From CAVYUC01 sp963783085 (lineage in GTDB: Bacteria > Bacteroidota > Bacteroidia > Bacteroidales > Prolixibacteraceae), in contig CAWAMJ010000021.1 of assembly GCA_963783085.1 (NCBI GenBank), forward strand, positions 124,001 to 188,000: a DNA stretch of 64,000 nt, written 5' to 3'. The position numbers and the translations under genes are program-made. Numbering within the stretch: the first letter of the stretch is position 1; every line of letters begins with the position of its first letter. This document shows positions 8,720 to 18,589 of the stretch, in pieces. A model generated the notes under the pieces. That model was not told the origin of the DNA. It was given only the letters and a program-made list of their open reading frames with translations, and did not search any database.

Positions 8720-9161
8720 TTAAACAACCGTCATGTGAAATACGATTACCCATTGTCCATCCACCTTTTTCAGTACGAGCAAATTTCTTCCTGATACTGT
8801 TGCTCCGGAATTGGTTGCCTGGTATCTGCAAAACAAATAGGCCATTTCAGAGGATACATCCATTTTTAGAATTTCAATTTTGTCGATGTGGCCGCCGCCG
8901 CTGATTCCGTTCTGGAAATTGGCAATGAGTTTGTCGCGCCCAATGGCTTCCAGTCCGGCGACGTGCGACGATGAATAGATGGCATCTTCAGCGTAAAGAG
9001 GGACGAGGTTTTGGGCATCGCCGCTGTTGTAAGCGTCTTTCCACTGTTCCAGTTTTACCGGAAATTCGCTGCTTAAATTTGCATTTGTTTGATTTTGAGC
9101 GACAGCTCCCAGCGTCGCAAACAGATATAACGATTGTCGCAAAAAATTTTAACGTTTTCAT
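8720..9161 (-). CDS. SnoaL-like (DUF4440/SgcJ-type) secreted protein, frameshift in the signal peptide
   Basis: The mature part has the cystatin-like NTF2 fold pattern of DUF4440 proteins: a helix with WKDAYNSGDAQNLVPLYAEDAIY, then strands ending VLKKVDGQWVIVFHM. The only good ATG, at 9161, reads MKTLKF and then leaves the frame. Removing one A of the six-A run at 9141-9146 joins it to a proper signal peptide ending LGAVAQNQ. Without that change a TTG at 9142 would be the start. Family members bind small molecules or have minor isomerase or hydrolase activities; no specific role can be given. Confidence 0.7.
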
Positions 9162-9203
9162 TGTTTCTGATTTTTGGATAAACTTCGGTTGAATCGTTTT
9201 TTT

Positions 9204-10739
9204 TCATTGAATGCGAGTGTTCGGTACACTTCCGGTACATCTGTTTTCGGGTTTCGACACAAAAATATTTTCACTCCGTTCTCGCTGAAAAAATGTATCC
9301 TGCACATGCCCGGTTTCTTCAATTTGGTTGAACAGCGGCTGTAATTCGTCGCTATTGTAACCGATATAAATCAGCGGTCCGTGCGGAATTGAATCGGGCG
9401 CCCAGAACAAATAACTTTCATGAAAGGTAACCGGCTCCGGCAGGTTGTATTTTTTTCCATAAAAATGAATTGCGCCGGCATAACCGTAATTTCTTTCGCC
9501 GTAAATGGTGCAGCATTTTTGGTCGGTTTCATTTAAAAGATGGTAGGCTTTTGCTACATTTTCCGAAAGTTCGTTCCAGCCGGTCATGTCGGCATAAACC
9601 TGCGAAACCGGATGGACTTTTCCGTCTTCCCAGCGGGCAAAAGGCGCGGCAATCCAGTTACTTGTTTTTGCCGAATAGTTGTACAATTTCGCCGGAGACA
9701 TCACGGGAATGACCAGCGGCAGCGAAAGGAGTGAATAAATGGCGATAACCGCCAGTGCAGAAATAACCAGCGATTTTTGTTTGATGTATTTTTCAATAAA
9801 ATATCCGCCAAAAGCAATCAGAAATGAAAATAATCCCAGCACATAATAAGCTTTTCCTTTGGTAATGAAAAACAAAAGAATTGTCGTTAAAATGCCGATT
9901 CCGATAAAACGATATTTCTTTTCCTGTTTGCTGAAAAGCAATGCCAATAAACCAATGATTACAAGAATCAGAAATGCAGAACTGAATTGGAACAAATCAG
10001 TAAAAAAACTAGTGAAGGTGAGTTTTTCAAGTTGGGTTTTTTGGAGTTGTTCGAAATGAAAAACCACCGGCCAGTTGTGGTTGTATTGCCAGATGATGTT
10101 GGGAAGAATGATTATCGCTCCCAAGAGAATGGCCAGATAAAACCACCTCGAATTCAGCAGTTTTCGTTGCTTTCCAATTAAAAAGGCAATGAAAAATCCC
10201 GCAGTTAAAAACAACACGGAATATTTTGTCAGAAATGAAATTCCCAGAAGAATCCCAATCCAAATCCACAACTTTTTGTTTTCTGTTTGCGCCATTTTGA
10301 AAACCAGGTAAATAATCGTTGTCCACAAAAAATATTCAAAAGCATTTGGCGTGAAAAGCGAGAATAACAAGAGAAAACCCGGAGCGAATAAAAAAGCGGT
10401 TGCAGCGATTGTCAGCGCAAGGATTCCGCCGCCCAAATCTTTTACCATTTTTGCAATAATAAATAAGGTTGCAGCACCAAACAATGCCGGTACCAGCCTG
10501 ATTCCAAAAACCGAATATCCAAAAATATTTTTTACCAGAAATGCAAAAAAGCCTGTTACCGGAGGCACCGTTAAATATCCGAAAGCAGGGTGGGAGCCCA
10601 TATTAAAATAGAGCATTTCGTCGCGGTGCAGTTCGTAGTTGGTGCCGGTTAACAGGTGCAGGCACAGTTTCAGAACGATGAAAAAAACAGTTATCAGCCA
10701 GTATGATTTTGTGCTTGATTTTTTTAGTTCCGGTTTCAT
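9204..10739 (-). CDS. GT39-family (PMT_2/ArnT-like) membrane glycosyltransferase
   Basis: About 511 residues from the ATG at 10739 (an upstream ATG at 10796 is less likely). About twelve hydrophobic segments are present. The first periplasmic loop has the H-R-D-E signature (NYELHRDEMLYFNMGSHP) of the dolichyl-phosphate-mannose transferase/ArnT superfamily, whose Asp-Glu is catalytic, followed by GYLTVPPVTG. The C-terminal third is soluble and probably periplasmic. The enzyme should move a sugar from an undecaprenyl-phosphate carrier to a lipid, glycan or protein on the outer face of the inner membrane. The acceptor is unknown and no neighbour helps. Confidence 0.85.
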   Translation of the reverse strand: MKPELKKSSTKSYWLITVFFIVLKLCLHLLTGTNYELHRDEMLYFNMGSHPAFGYLTVPPVTGFFAFLVKNIFGYSVFGIRLVPALFGAATLFIIAKMVKDLGGGILALTIAATAFLFAPGFLLLFSLFTPNAFEYFLWTTIIYLVFKMAQTENKKLWIWIGILLGISFLTKYSVLFLTAGFFIAFLIGKQRKLLNSRWFYLAILLGAIIILPNIIWQYNHNWPVVFHFEQLQKTQLEKLTFTSFFTDLFQFSSAFLILVIIGLLALLFSKQEKKYRFIGIGILTTILLFFITKGKAYYVLGLFSFLIAFGGYFIEKYIKQKSLVISALAVIAIYSLLSLPLVIPVMSPAKLYNYSAKTSNWIAAPFARWEDGKVHPVSQVYADMTGWNELSENVAKAYHLLNETDQKCCTIYGERNYGYAGAIHFYGKKYNLPEPVTFHESYLFWAPDSIPHGPLIYIGYNSDELQPLFNQIEETGHVQDTFFQRERSENIFVSKPENRCTGSVPNTRIQ

Positions 10740-10889
10740 TTTACCCGTCAGATGAAGTTTGTTTATTTTAATTTTAGCTTTATAAAATTCGTACAATTTC
10801 CGGAATTTTTCTGATTTATGCTGCTGCTGTAAAACACATGAAAATACTCAGGGTACGGCCCAGAATATGTTTATCAAACGCGGGGCGGT

Positions 10890-11019
10890 TTAAAATTTTC
10901 CGAATTTAACTCCTAAGTTGAAATTGCTGTTATTGAAGGTATTTCGTGGTGTATGTTGCAGATTCAGACCATTTACCCAGCGGTAACTGTAACCCGCTGA
11001 ATATATTATTAGCCTGTAA
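10890..11019 (-). pseudogene. Possible C-terminal remnant of an outer-membrane barrel protein
   Basis: Read on the minus strand, the region encodes amphipathic strands (LIIYSAGYSYRW, NFNLGVKFGKF) ending in an aromatic residue, typical of a barrel C-terminus. On its upstream side the frame runs straight into the 18-bp repeats, and no start, signal peptide or N-terminal barrel is found. The simplest reading is a gene end left after rearrangement at the repeat array. The rest of 10740-11223 holds the repeats and no other gene. Confidence 0.35.
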
Positions 11020-11141
11020 CCGTTGGTGTCGCTCAAACCGTCGGTGTCGCTCAAACTGTTGGTGTCGCTCAAACCGTCGGTGTCGCTCAAACCGTTGGTG
11101 CCGCTCAAACCGTCGGTGTCGCTCAAAGCGACGCCGACGGT
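11020..11141. repeat. Tandem array of six 18-bp repeats ending in the family 1 hairpin
   Basis: Six consecutive units of CCGTCGGTGTCGCTCAAA, each with at most two changes, start at 11020, 11038, 11056, 11074, 11092 and 11110. The sixth is followed directly by the complementary arm, re-forming the hairpin seen at 7761-7791 with a CAA instead of a CAG loop. So one arm plus the loop has been amplified. The 18-base period keeps all frames open, which explains spurious repetitive ORFs here. Confidence 0.9.
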
Positions 11142-11223
11142 GGTTCCAAAAAAAATCAGAACGTTTATCCGGCAACTGACAGTTATCCGGTGTTCTTTTT
11201 TATCCTTCCCGAATAAAGAGTTC

Positions 11224-14200
11224 TTAAAACGGCAATTTATATTGTGATTCATCGGCTTTCCGCCGTTTTTCCACTGGCTCTTCCTTCTCCTTTAGCTTCT
11301 CCTTCTGTTTCTGCTGTTCCTTTTTTTCTTCTTTTTCCGGCAATAAATTTTCGCTGTTATTTATCGTATTTTGGCCTGTTTCCGCCATTTTCTTCTTTTC
11401 TTCCCATGCTTCCATCATTTTTTGTTTGTATTCCAACAACATTTTTTCCCGCTGTGCGGCAAATTCCGGATCTATCTTTTTAAACTCCTCAATATCTGCC
11501 ATCTGATTATCGAAAAACCGAATAGTTTTCTCCTCTTCGGTTAATATTTTAACTTTGGTTAACCCTGTGAGTTCATAAACATTAACCCATTTGTCTTCCA
11601 CCCAAACTGCCAGGTTCGGGTTAAGGCAATAGTAGCCCCGATCGACCCGCAGGAACAAACTGTTGTTGTATGGGTTATTGCTGTCTATTTCATTTTTGGC
11701 CAAAAGCGACGATATGTAATTTCGTTTTTTGCGGTAGTCAGGCATAATTCCTTCAGGATACATGGAAATAACCTTCTCTAAATCTTTGGCTTTCACACCC
11801 TCTTCCTCCCAACGGCCCCTGCTGTTTTTAATAATTGCATCCTGCAGGGCCATAAAAATATTCAAAAGGAAATATTCCATCTTTCTGTTCGGGATTTTTA
11901 CCATCCTGTCGGCTACTTTAATCCGGATAAAATTGGTAAGTATCCGCGAAAAAATATCTTCCAATCTGGTAACCGAATGAGGTGAAAAATACAATTTATT
12001 GATGGCAATCCGGAAAGGATTTCTTCCGTTATTATCCATCACATCTGTATCGGCGTTTTGCTCCAGCAAAAAATTAAGGATTCTTAGCACTCCCGTTTTC
12101 AGCCGCTGCCAGCAAAGGAGTGAGGTTGAACTGATCGCGGTAATTAACCCCATACTTCCGAATTTCCTGCTCAACTCCTTTCACATTGTCGTTATTGTAG
12201 TTGCTGTAATATTTCCGGTTAATGGTATTCCGCTCGTATTCGGGGTGTTCTGCTCTTTTGTATTTTAGCCCGGCCAAACCGGAAATGCTGGCGTGGTCGT
12301 TATACAGCAAGGCATACATAAACAACAGGTCTTTTGCTTTTTTATTGTAATTACCCGGGTCTAACGCATCCACCTTCAGCTTGTCAAGATTTTCGCGGGT
12401 AATCGGTTCCCAGTCGGGCTTTTTCAGTTCGAGTATATTCTTTTTAATATCGTCGGCCTGTTCTTTTTTCCCCTGCATTTCAAGCTTTCGGGCCTCTTCC
12501 TTCCATTCTTCCAAAGATGAAACTTCTTCTTTGATGTTTATTTTTTCTTTTGTTTCAACAAGCCCGAGAAGCGATAACAGCGTATGTTTTGACGATGATT
12601 CGAGAACATAAAGGTTTTTAACAGAACGGGTTATACCTACATACAACGAATTAATATAAAATTTGTACGCATCGAGCGATTTGTCGGCCTTATCTTTGCC
12701 GCGCGAAAAATCCAGATTGTCATTTTCAATGTCTTTTGTCGAAACTCCGTTTACTATTTCGTTAAACTCGCGGCTGTAGTTGCTTATAAAATTTATGAGT
12801 ATAATGTTTTCATATTCCAGGCCTTTCGCTTCCTGCACGGAAAAAAGCAACGGAGTTTTAAATACCTTCCGGGCAGCGGCCTTTTCTTCGTGGGTCATCA
12901 CCAGCAACGCATATTTGGTAGAGCGCATTGTGCTGTCGTTGAGTTGTTTCCGCCTGGCTTCCGTGTCGATGTAAAAATTTGCCAGGCCCCTGTTTTCTTT
13001 TAATGGTTCCACCAGAAAATTACTCTCCCGGTCGATAGAGCCAAAACGGGCATTTTTTATTAGCAGCAGTTTGTTGGCAATAGCAGTAACCTCGGCGGAG
13101 TTCCGGTAATTGGTGCGCAAAACACTGATTTTGCTTTCGGCAATATTGTGCTTGTAAAACATCGTTTTTACGTTCGTCCACGAAAAAAAATTGGGGTGGA
13201 CAATCTGGTTCGAATCGCCGCAAAGGATAAAATTACCGGGGGCTTTTAATGATTGTAAAACAAGGTACAACTGGATATTTGTAAAGTCCTGAACTTCATC
13301 GATAACAATAAAATCGTATTTCGGGCGGCAGTATTGGAGCCAGTTGAACGAAACAATATTCAGATCGTAAAAATTATTTTCGTTTAAAAACTCATTGTAT
13401 TTAACAAATACTTCATAAACTTTTTCACGCTCGCTTTTCAGGAAAATGGATTGTTTCACCCCAAGTCCGAGGTACTCATCTTTATCCAGGAAAGGCTTGG
13501 TAATATCGAGGCCGGTTATCACACCTTTGAATTCTTCAAACAGCTTGTATGTGTCTTTAATTCCGAATGAATGTTTTCGGGATTGCAGCCAGTCGTTAAA
13601 ATGTTTGAAGCCCGCCTCTTGCCCGGAAATAATCTTTATCGTTTCGAGAAACTCCCGGAAGCTGAGAAAATCGACATTTTGTTTTTCGTTGATGTAGTTT
13701 CCGGAATAGTAAAGCATCGATGAATTATCCACAAGAAATGGTGAAAGGGTAATATACAATATATCGCCTTTCAGTTGTTTTATTTTTTCGAGCGTAAGCG
13801 CCGTTTTACCGCTGCCGGCCGACCCAACGATGACGGCCGGCGGCTTAACGGTAAAAATATTTTGCTGTATATCATCGAAAGAGAGCGCCTTGTTGAGCAA
13901 ATGAAACTGGTTGCTATGCGGGTTTACATAGTTCAGTTCAACAATGTCTTCCGCGGAAACCTGTTTTGCCTCATTCACCGATGCCCTTAATTTGCTTTCG
14001 TCAATTTTTGCCCCCCTCAGGAACCGTGATTTTTCATAGTTGTGGTTGTAAATAACTTCCAGCAATAAAATGTAGGTTTGATTATTATATCGGGCAAACT
14101 TGAATAGCAACCGGTTTTCATAATCGAGTTTTGCCCGGTGGAAACCTTTGCCGGGCAATTTTTTAATTTCTGCAGAATTGAAATCATTTTTTTCAAGGAA

Positions 14201-14269
14201 TTCAACGGTTTTGTTGAACTGCTTTTTCACTTTTGAATAATCAATGTCGTTGAGGTACAGGATATTCAT
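11224..14269 (-). CDS. Superfamily 1 (UvrD-like) helicase with RelE-like N-terminus and ankyrin C-terminus, one frameshift
   Basis: N-terminal residues about 10-90 resemble RelE/ParE-type proteins (KLPGKGFHRAKLDYENRLLF, then YNHNYEKSRF). The helicase core follows: Walker A GSAGSGKT (149-156), motif II DEVQD, motif III CGDSNQIVHP, motif IV RTNYRNS, motif V QEAKGLEYENI and motif VI YVGITRSVKNL. Ankyrin-like repeats come next (FNLTPLLAAAENG). The frame stops at about 12076, but one G fewer at 12092-12094 continues the ankyrin repeat as VLRILNFLLEQNADTDVMD and on into a long Lys/Glu-rich tail ending KLPF, about 1,015 residues in all. It may act on RNA or DNA in stress or defence, but nothing adjacent confirms this. 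Confidence 0.8.
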
Positions 14270-14386
14270 AACAAAAAATCAATTTTAAAAATAGAAAATA
14301 TTGGCGCTCGGCGTGCAATTTAGCATTAACTTTTAATAGTGAAAAGCAGCAGTGAACAATGAATACTTCACCAGCAGTATTCACCT

Positions 14387-14914
14387 TTAAAATTCAATCG
14401 ACGGCGCCTTGAAAGTTTTCGGATCATTGTTCAGACCGTGTTTGTAATTGATTACCTCCACCCGTTCAGGAACTATTTTAATCAGCACAAAAATATCCTG
14501 CCAGTTGGGGATGCCTTCCCAGTAATCGCGTTTCATCTTTTTCAGCAGCTCCTTGTCATCGATAACCTCGGCTTTTCCTGAAATATTAACGTAACCAATG
14601 GCCGAATTGTGGTTGGAAAAATAAACCGCAACCTTCGGATTGTTTTTCAGTTCCCTTACTTTCCGGCTGCTTCGCGAAGTGGCAAACCAAATGGTTAAAT
14701 CGTCATTTACCGGGAACGGGTTCATTGTGCGCACCTGTGGCTGACCTGTTGAATCGATGGTGACAAGGCCGCAATACATTGTTTGGCTGATAATGTCGCG
14801 GGCAGCAACCAGCATGGTGTCGCGGTTTACGGTTTGGGCATTCAGGTGTTGTGCAGCGACAACCATAATAATGATGTTGCAGAAAACGATACGGATAGTG
14901 AAAGTTTTTTTCAT
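14387..14914 (-). CDS. Pyridoxamine 5'-phosphate oxidase-like (general stress protein 26 type) protein, exported
   Basis: 175 residues with a signal peptide ending about ALNAQ. The split-barrel flavin-binding pattern is clear: ISQTMYCGLVTIDSTGQPQV, LTIWFATSRSSRKVRELKNN, VAVYFSN, YVNISGKAEVIDD. It resembles general stress protein 26-type FMN-binding proteins, which usually are cytoplasmic, so the leader is unusual. Cofactor and substrate are not determined. It appears to be a single-gene unit. Confidence 0.82.
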   Translation of the reverse strand: MKKTFTIRIVFCNIIIMVVAAQHLNAQTVNRDTMLVAARDIISQTMYCGLVTIDSTGQPQVRTMNPFPVNDDLTIWFATSRSSRKVRELKNNPKVAVYFSNHNSAIGYVNISGKAEVIDDKELLKKMKRDYWEGIPNWQDIFVLIKIVPERVEVINYKHGLNNDPKTFKAPSIEF

Positions 14915-14982
14915 TTTGATTTTTATTAAGTGAAATGTAATAGCAGTTAGTTAAATATTCGATAAGGTACAGTAACAGTTGG

Positions 14983-15444
14983 TTAAATTCGTGCCAGTGA
15001 CTGGTAATATTTCTGAACCCCGGGAAGTAAACAAAGAATTACAATCAGAATTCCATTTCCGGCAATGATGGATTGCAGAATAAAATACTCCGCCATTATT
15101 TGCTGAACCACAATCCAGATCATGCTGATGATGCCGGAGTATAGAGAGAACGTCCAGCCCCAGTGTTTTTCGCGGTAGATGTTGATGCTGTTAAAAAGCG
15201 GGATTGCTTTTTGGTAAAACAAGCCAAAAAGCGAAAGCAACGGAAAAATACCGAGCAGGGTAAAAAGAATAATTCCCGGAATTCGGTAATCGGGAAAAGG
15301 AATTAAATCGAGCCATTTTGAGTCCATTTTTAACAGCTTGCCATCGGGTGAAAGAATTAAACTTCCGCCGCCGTAAATGGCTCCTGCTGAAAGGAACAGC
15401 AGCAAAAAGGACAACATGTAAATTTCAAACGGCCGTTTCATCAT
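14983..15444 (-). CDS. Small four-helix membrane protein, unrecognised
   Basis: About 153 residues from the ATG at 15444 (ATGs at 15441 and 15462 are alternatives). Four hydrophobic segments are visible (SFLLLFLSAGAIYGG, IPGIILFTLLGIFPLLSLFG, SGIISMIWIVVQQIM, GNGILIVILCLLPG). No motif suggests a function. Its 68-base distance from the PNPOx-like gene is compatible with a shared transcript. Confidence 0.65.
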   Translation of the reverse strand: MMKRPFEIYMLSFLLLFLSAGAIYGGGSLILSPDGKLLKMDSKWLDLIPFPDYRIPGIILFTLLGIFPLLSLFGLFYQKAIPLFNSINIYREKHWGWTFSLYSGIISMIWIVVQQIMAEYFILQSIIAGNGILIVILCLLPGVQKYYQSLARI

Positions 15445-15525
15445 TTTCGGGTTTAGTCGCACTTAAAGGTAACAAAGAAAAGATTAGGTTTTTTCAGTTT
15501 TATGAAGTAGTACAGAAAATAATTT

Positions 15526-16835
15526 CTATTCTGATTCTTCAAGTAAATCAGCTTGTTGCAATGCCTGCGAAGCCGTAACAACAGTCTCGAAATTAATGCC
15601 GGATTTGATGGCAATATCAAGCAGCGAATGCTTGCCGTCGGATTGGTTCAACACCCACAAAATTGCCATTTGATAATCTTTCTGCTTATTTTCTCCGCCC
15701 ATTTGTTTGTACAGGCCGCGTTTACCCAACTGTGGTTCGCCTTTGGGATTTAAATTAATCCATTTTTTGTTGCCTTCGATGGTGCTAACCACCTGAAGTA
15801 AAAACTGCAATGATTCGGCAAGTTTCGCGGGTTTTATAAAATCGAGGTTATCTGCGGAGGTATGATATTCCGGAAATTCACCATGTGGTTTGCGCGAAAG
15901 CCTCCCACCGGAAGGTTAAAACCCGGCGAACAAAACTGGCGTTCGTCGTATCCGTACGGCGAAAATTCGATGGTTTTGGCGCCTTCCTTGTTTTTTAGCA
16001 GGTATTGCATAATTTTATCGATTTCAAAATCGCCCTCCCTCGACTTTTTATAATGAAAAGGAGTATTGTCGCCCAGTAAATTCAAAACCAGTCCGTGTTT
16101 TATCCGGTGCACATTTTTTTCATTCCTGCTGAGCCATGCAATCGGGCCAATGGTTCCCGGGCTTATCAAAAACCGGTATGAATATTCCGGTTCCTGCGAT
16201 TTCAGGAACTTTGCCATATAAATGAGAACGGCGAGCCCCGATAAGTTATCGTTACACAACGAAGGATGACAAACATGCGTGGTTATCAGCACTTCTTTTT
16301 CCGTTTTTCCGGGAATGAAAATTTCGCCGTAAGTGAGCGAGCCGGGCTTAATTTCCGCATCAACCTTCACATGATATCTACCATTTTCGAGGCTGTTTAA
16401 TTGGTTGTGCGCCATGCAAAATCCCCAATGTCTTGTGTGATAGGAGGTACGATAGGGAACCCAGTCGGGATGCTCGGGCAGCGTACTCACGTGTTCTTTC
16501 AATTCATCCAAATCTACTTCTTTATCAACTTGCGTACTGTAATTCAGGACATGCAGGTTCAGCTTCTTAAAATCGATAATTTTTTCGCCCGTGGAATTTT
16601 TTATCCAGGCATCGCTGATGTTCCATTCGTCAGGAATAGCCCAGTCGAAAACCTGTGTTCCTGATGGGATCTCGGTAATTTCCACCGGTTGTATTTCGCT
16701 GAGAATCGCCAGCGTTTCCCTGACGCCATTTCCGGTAATGCTTCGGCAGATCGGATACATTCTTTCCGCCAGTTGATACATTGATTTTCCTGTTTCTTCA
16801 AAATCGATGGATTGGATATTTTCAGTCAGTTTCAT
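15526..16835 (-). CDS. DUF4910 (aminopeptidase-like, M28-related) protein, one frameshift
   Basis: The first 300 residues match DUF4910/DUF2172-type proteins: MYPICRSITGNGVRETL, HYHTRHWGFC-like aromatic segment, the metal-site strand VLITTHVCHPSLCNDNLSG, and SPYGYDERQFCSPGFNLPV. The frame then fails at 15904-15906; adding one G restores GRLSRKPHGEFPEYHTSADN with a further metal-ligand region, and the protein ends with a winged-helix-like domain (LWVLNQSDGKHSLLDIAIKS). The expected product is about 436 residues. The family has a zinc-peptidase fold and is often near surface-glycan genes; the physiological substrate is not known. Confidence 0.8.
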
Positions 16836-17122
16836 TTATAAAGTATTGAATGTTCAGTTTTGTTTTTAATATTGACCAAAATAACAAAAATCCTGTTAAA
16901 CCGAATTATTTTATTCTTATCCGAATGGGTATAAATCCGGCAATGCGCTTTCGATAAACAAGAAATGGTTGAGCAGGGAAAAAAGTGGTCAGGAGTTTTT
17001 ATTCATACTGAGTTTGTTGCCGAATTCTCAAATTATTTAAAACCAGGTTCACAAAAAAAAATTAGACAGGCACAGGATTTTTTTTACTTTTAAAGCCGTT
17101 TTAAACCTAATTTTTAACAAGA

Positions 17123-18544
17123 ATGAATATCAAGTTAATATCAAAAATTTTCATGCTTTTGGTTGTTGTTTTTATGGTTTCGTGCAACGAAAAAAAAGAG
17201 AAACCGGTAAATTTCGTGGTCATTTATTTAGATGACGTTGGCTTTGGTGATATCGACATCACAGGCGCCACCGGATACTCCACACCGAATTTGGATCAGA
17301 TGGCAGCCAACGGTGTATTTTTCTCCCATTATTATGCGCCACAGGCAGTTTGCAGTGCGTCGCGGGCCGGCCTGCTCACCGGTTGTTATCCCAACCGGGT
17401 CGGTTTTCACGGGGCGCTCGATCATAAAGCCACCATCGGAATCAATTCCGAAGAAGAAACTATTGGCGAAGTTCTGAAGAAAAAGGGATATGCCACAGCG
17501 GCGTTTGGAAAATGGCATCTGGGGCATCACAAACAATTTTTGCCTCCACACAACGGGTTCGATGAATATTTTGGAATTCCTTACTCGAATGACATGTGGC
17601 CGAACCATCCTACGCACAAAAATTATTATCCGCCGCTGCCTTTAATCGAAGGCGATGAAGTAGTGGAAACCAATCCGGATCAGTCGCAGTTTACGACCGA
17701 ATTTACGGAACGTGCCATTTCGTTCATCAAAAAGAACAAGTCGCAACCATTTTTTGTATATCTCGCACATCCAATGGCACATGTACCTTTATTTGTTTCC
17801 GATAAATTCAAAGGCAAATCGGAACAGGGACTGTACGGAGATGTGATGATGGAAATCGACTGGAGCGCAGGGCAAATTATGCAGACGTTAAAAGAGTTGG
17901 ATTTGGAAGAAAATACACTTGTGATTTTTACATCGGACAATGGCCCGTGGATCAATTACGGAAACCATGCCGGAAGCACAGGCGGTTTGCGCGAAGGTAA
18001 AGGAACGACCTACGAAGGCGGACAGCGTGTGCCTTGTTTAATGATGTGGAAAGGTGTAATCTCTCCGGGAACTGTAAATAACAAGCTGATTTCAGGTATC
18101 GATGTCTTGCCTACGATTGCAGAAATTGCCGGAGCGCCGCTGCCGGAAAAGAAAATCGACGGAGTGAGTATTGTTCCGCTGTTAAAAGGCGAAAATGTTG
18201 ATTCGCCAAGAAAGACATTTTATTATTACTACCGGAACAACAACCTGGAAGCCGTTCAGGATGGTCAGTGGAAACTGGTTTTCCCGCACAAGGGAAGAAC
18301 CTACGAAGGGTTTGAACCAGGAAGCGACGGAATGCCCGGGCAGGTAAACGAACAGTCGGATGTAAGTGCAGGCTTGTACGACCTTCGCCGCGATCCGGGA
18401 GAGCGTTACGATGTTCAGGAGTATTATCCTGAAATTGTAAGCCGGTTGGAGAAAATTGCCGGTGATGCGCGACAGGATTTAGGTGACGACTTAACCGGCG
18501 AACCCGGAAAAAACAGGAGGGAACCAGGAAGATATGCTGAATAA
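17123..18544 (+). CDS. S1-family arylsulfatase lipoprotein
   Basis: 473 residues. The leader ends in a lipobox-like FMVSC (Cys21), so it is probably a lipoprotein. The metal-binding YLDDVGFGD (Asp37-Asp38) and the sulfatase signature C-S-A-S-R (77-81, in AVCSASRAGLLTG) are present; the Cys must be converted to formylglycine. Later FGKWHLGHH and FTSDNGPW contribute to the active site. It should release sulfate from a sulfated glycan. The candidate activating enzyme is encoded far away at 58856-60028. The GH5 gene follows after 45 bases, so the two may be co-transcribed. Confidence 0.93.
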   Translation: MNIKLISKIFMLLVVVFMVSCNEKKEKPVNFVVIYLDDVGFGDIDITGATGYSTPNLDQMAANGVFFSHYYAPQAVCSASRAGLLTGCYPNRVGFHGALDHKATIGINSEEETIGEVLKKKGYATAAFGKWHLGHHKQFLPPHNGFDEYFGIPYSNDMWPNHPTHKNYYPPLPLIEGDEVVETNPDQSQFTTEFTERAISFIKKNKSQPFFVYLAHPMAHVPLFVSDKFKGKSEQGLYGDVMMEIDWSAGQIMQTLKELDLEENTLVIFTSDNGPWINYGNHAGSTGGLREGKGTTYEGGQRVPCLMMWKGVISPGTVNNKLISGIDVLPTIAEIAGAPLPEKKIDGVSIVPLLKGENVDSPRKTFYYYYRNNNLEAVQDGQWKLVFPHKGRTYEGFEPGSDGMPGQVNEQSDVSAGLYDLRRDPGERYDVQEYYPEIVSRLEKIAGDARQDLGDDLTGEPGKNRREPGRYAE

Positions 18545-18589
18545 AACCGAATGAAAAGAAATTACTTCAAATCAAAAATCAACTACAAA

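Noticed and set aside
9142..9161. TTG at 9142 as the real start of the SnoaL-like gene
   Set aside because: The upstream ATG gives a proper signal peptide if one base in the A run is removed; the TTG start is only a fallback.
11020..11127. CRISPR array
   Set aside because: Repeats are directly adjacent with no spacers and no cas genes occur nearby.
10890..11252. Long repetitive ORFs over the 18-bp array (both strands)
   Set aside because: The 18-base period keeps all frames open; no start signals, homology or leader. Only the barrel-like tail is kept as a possible remnant.
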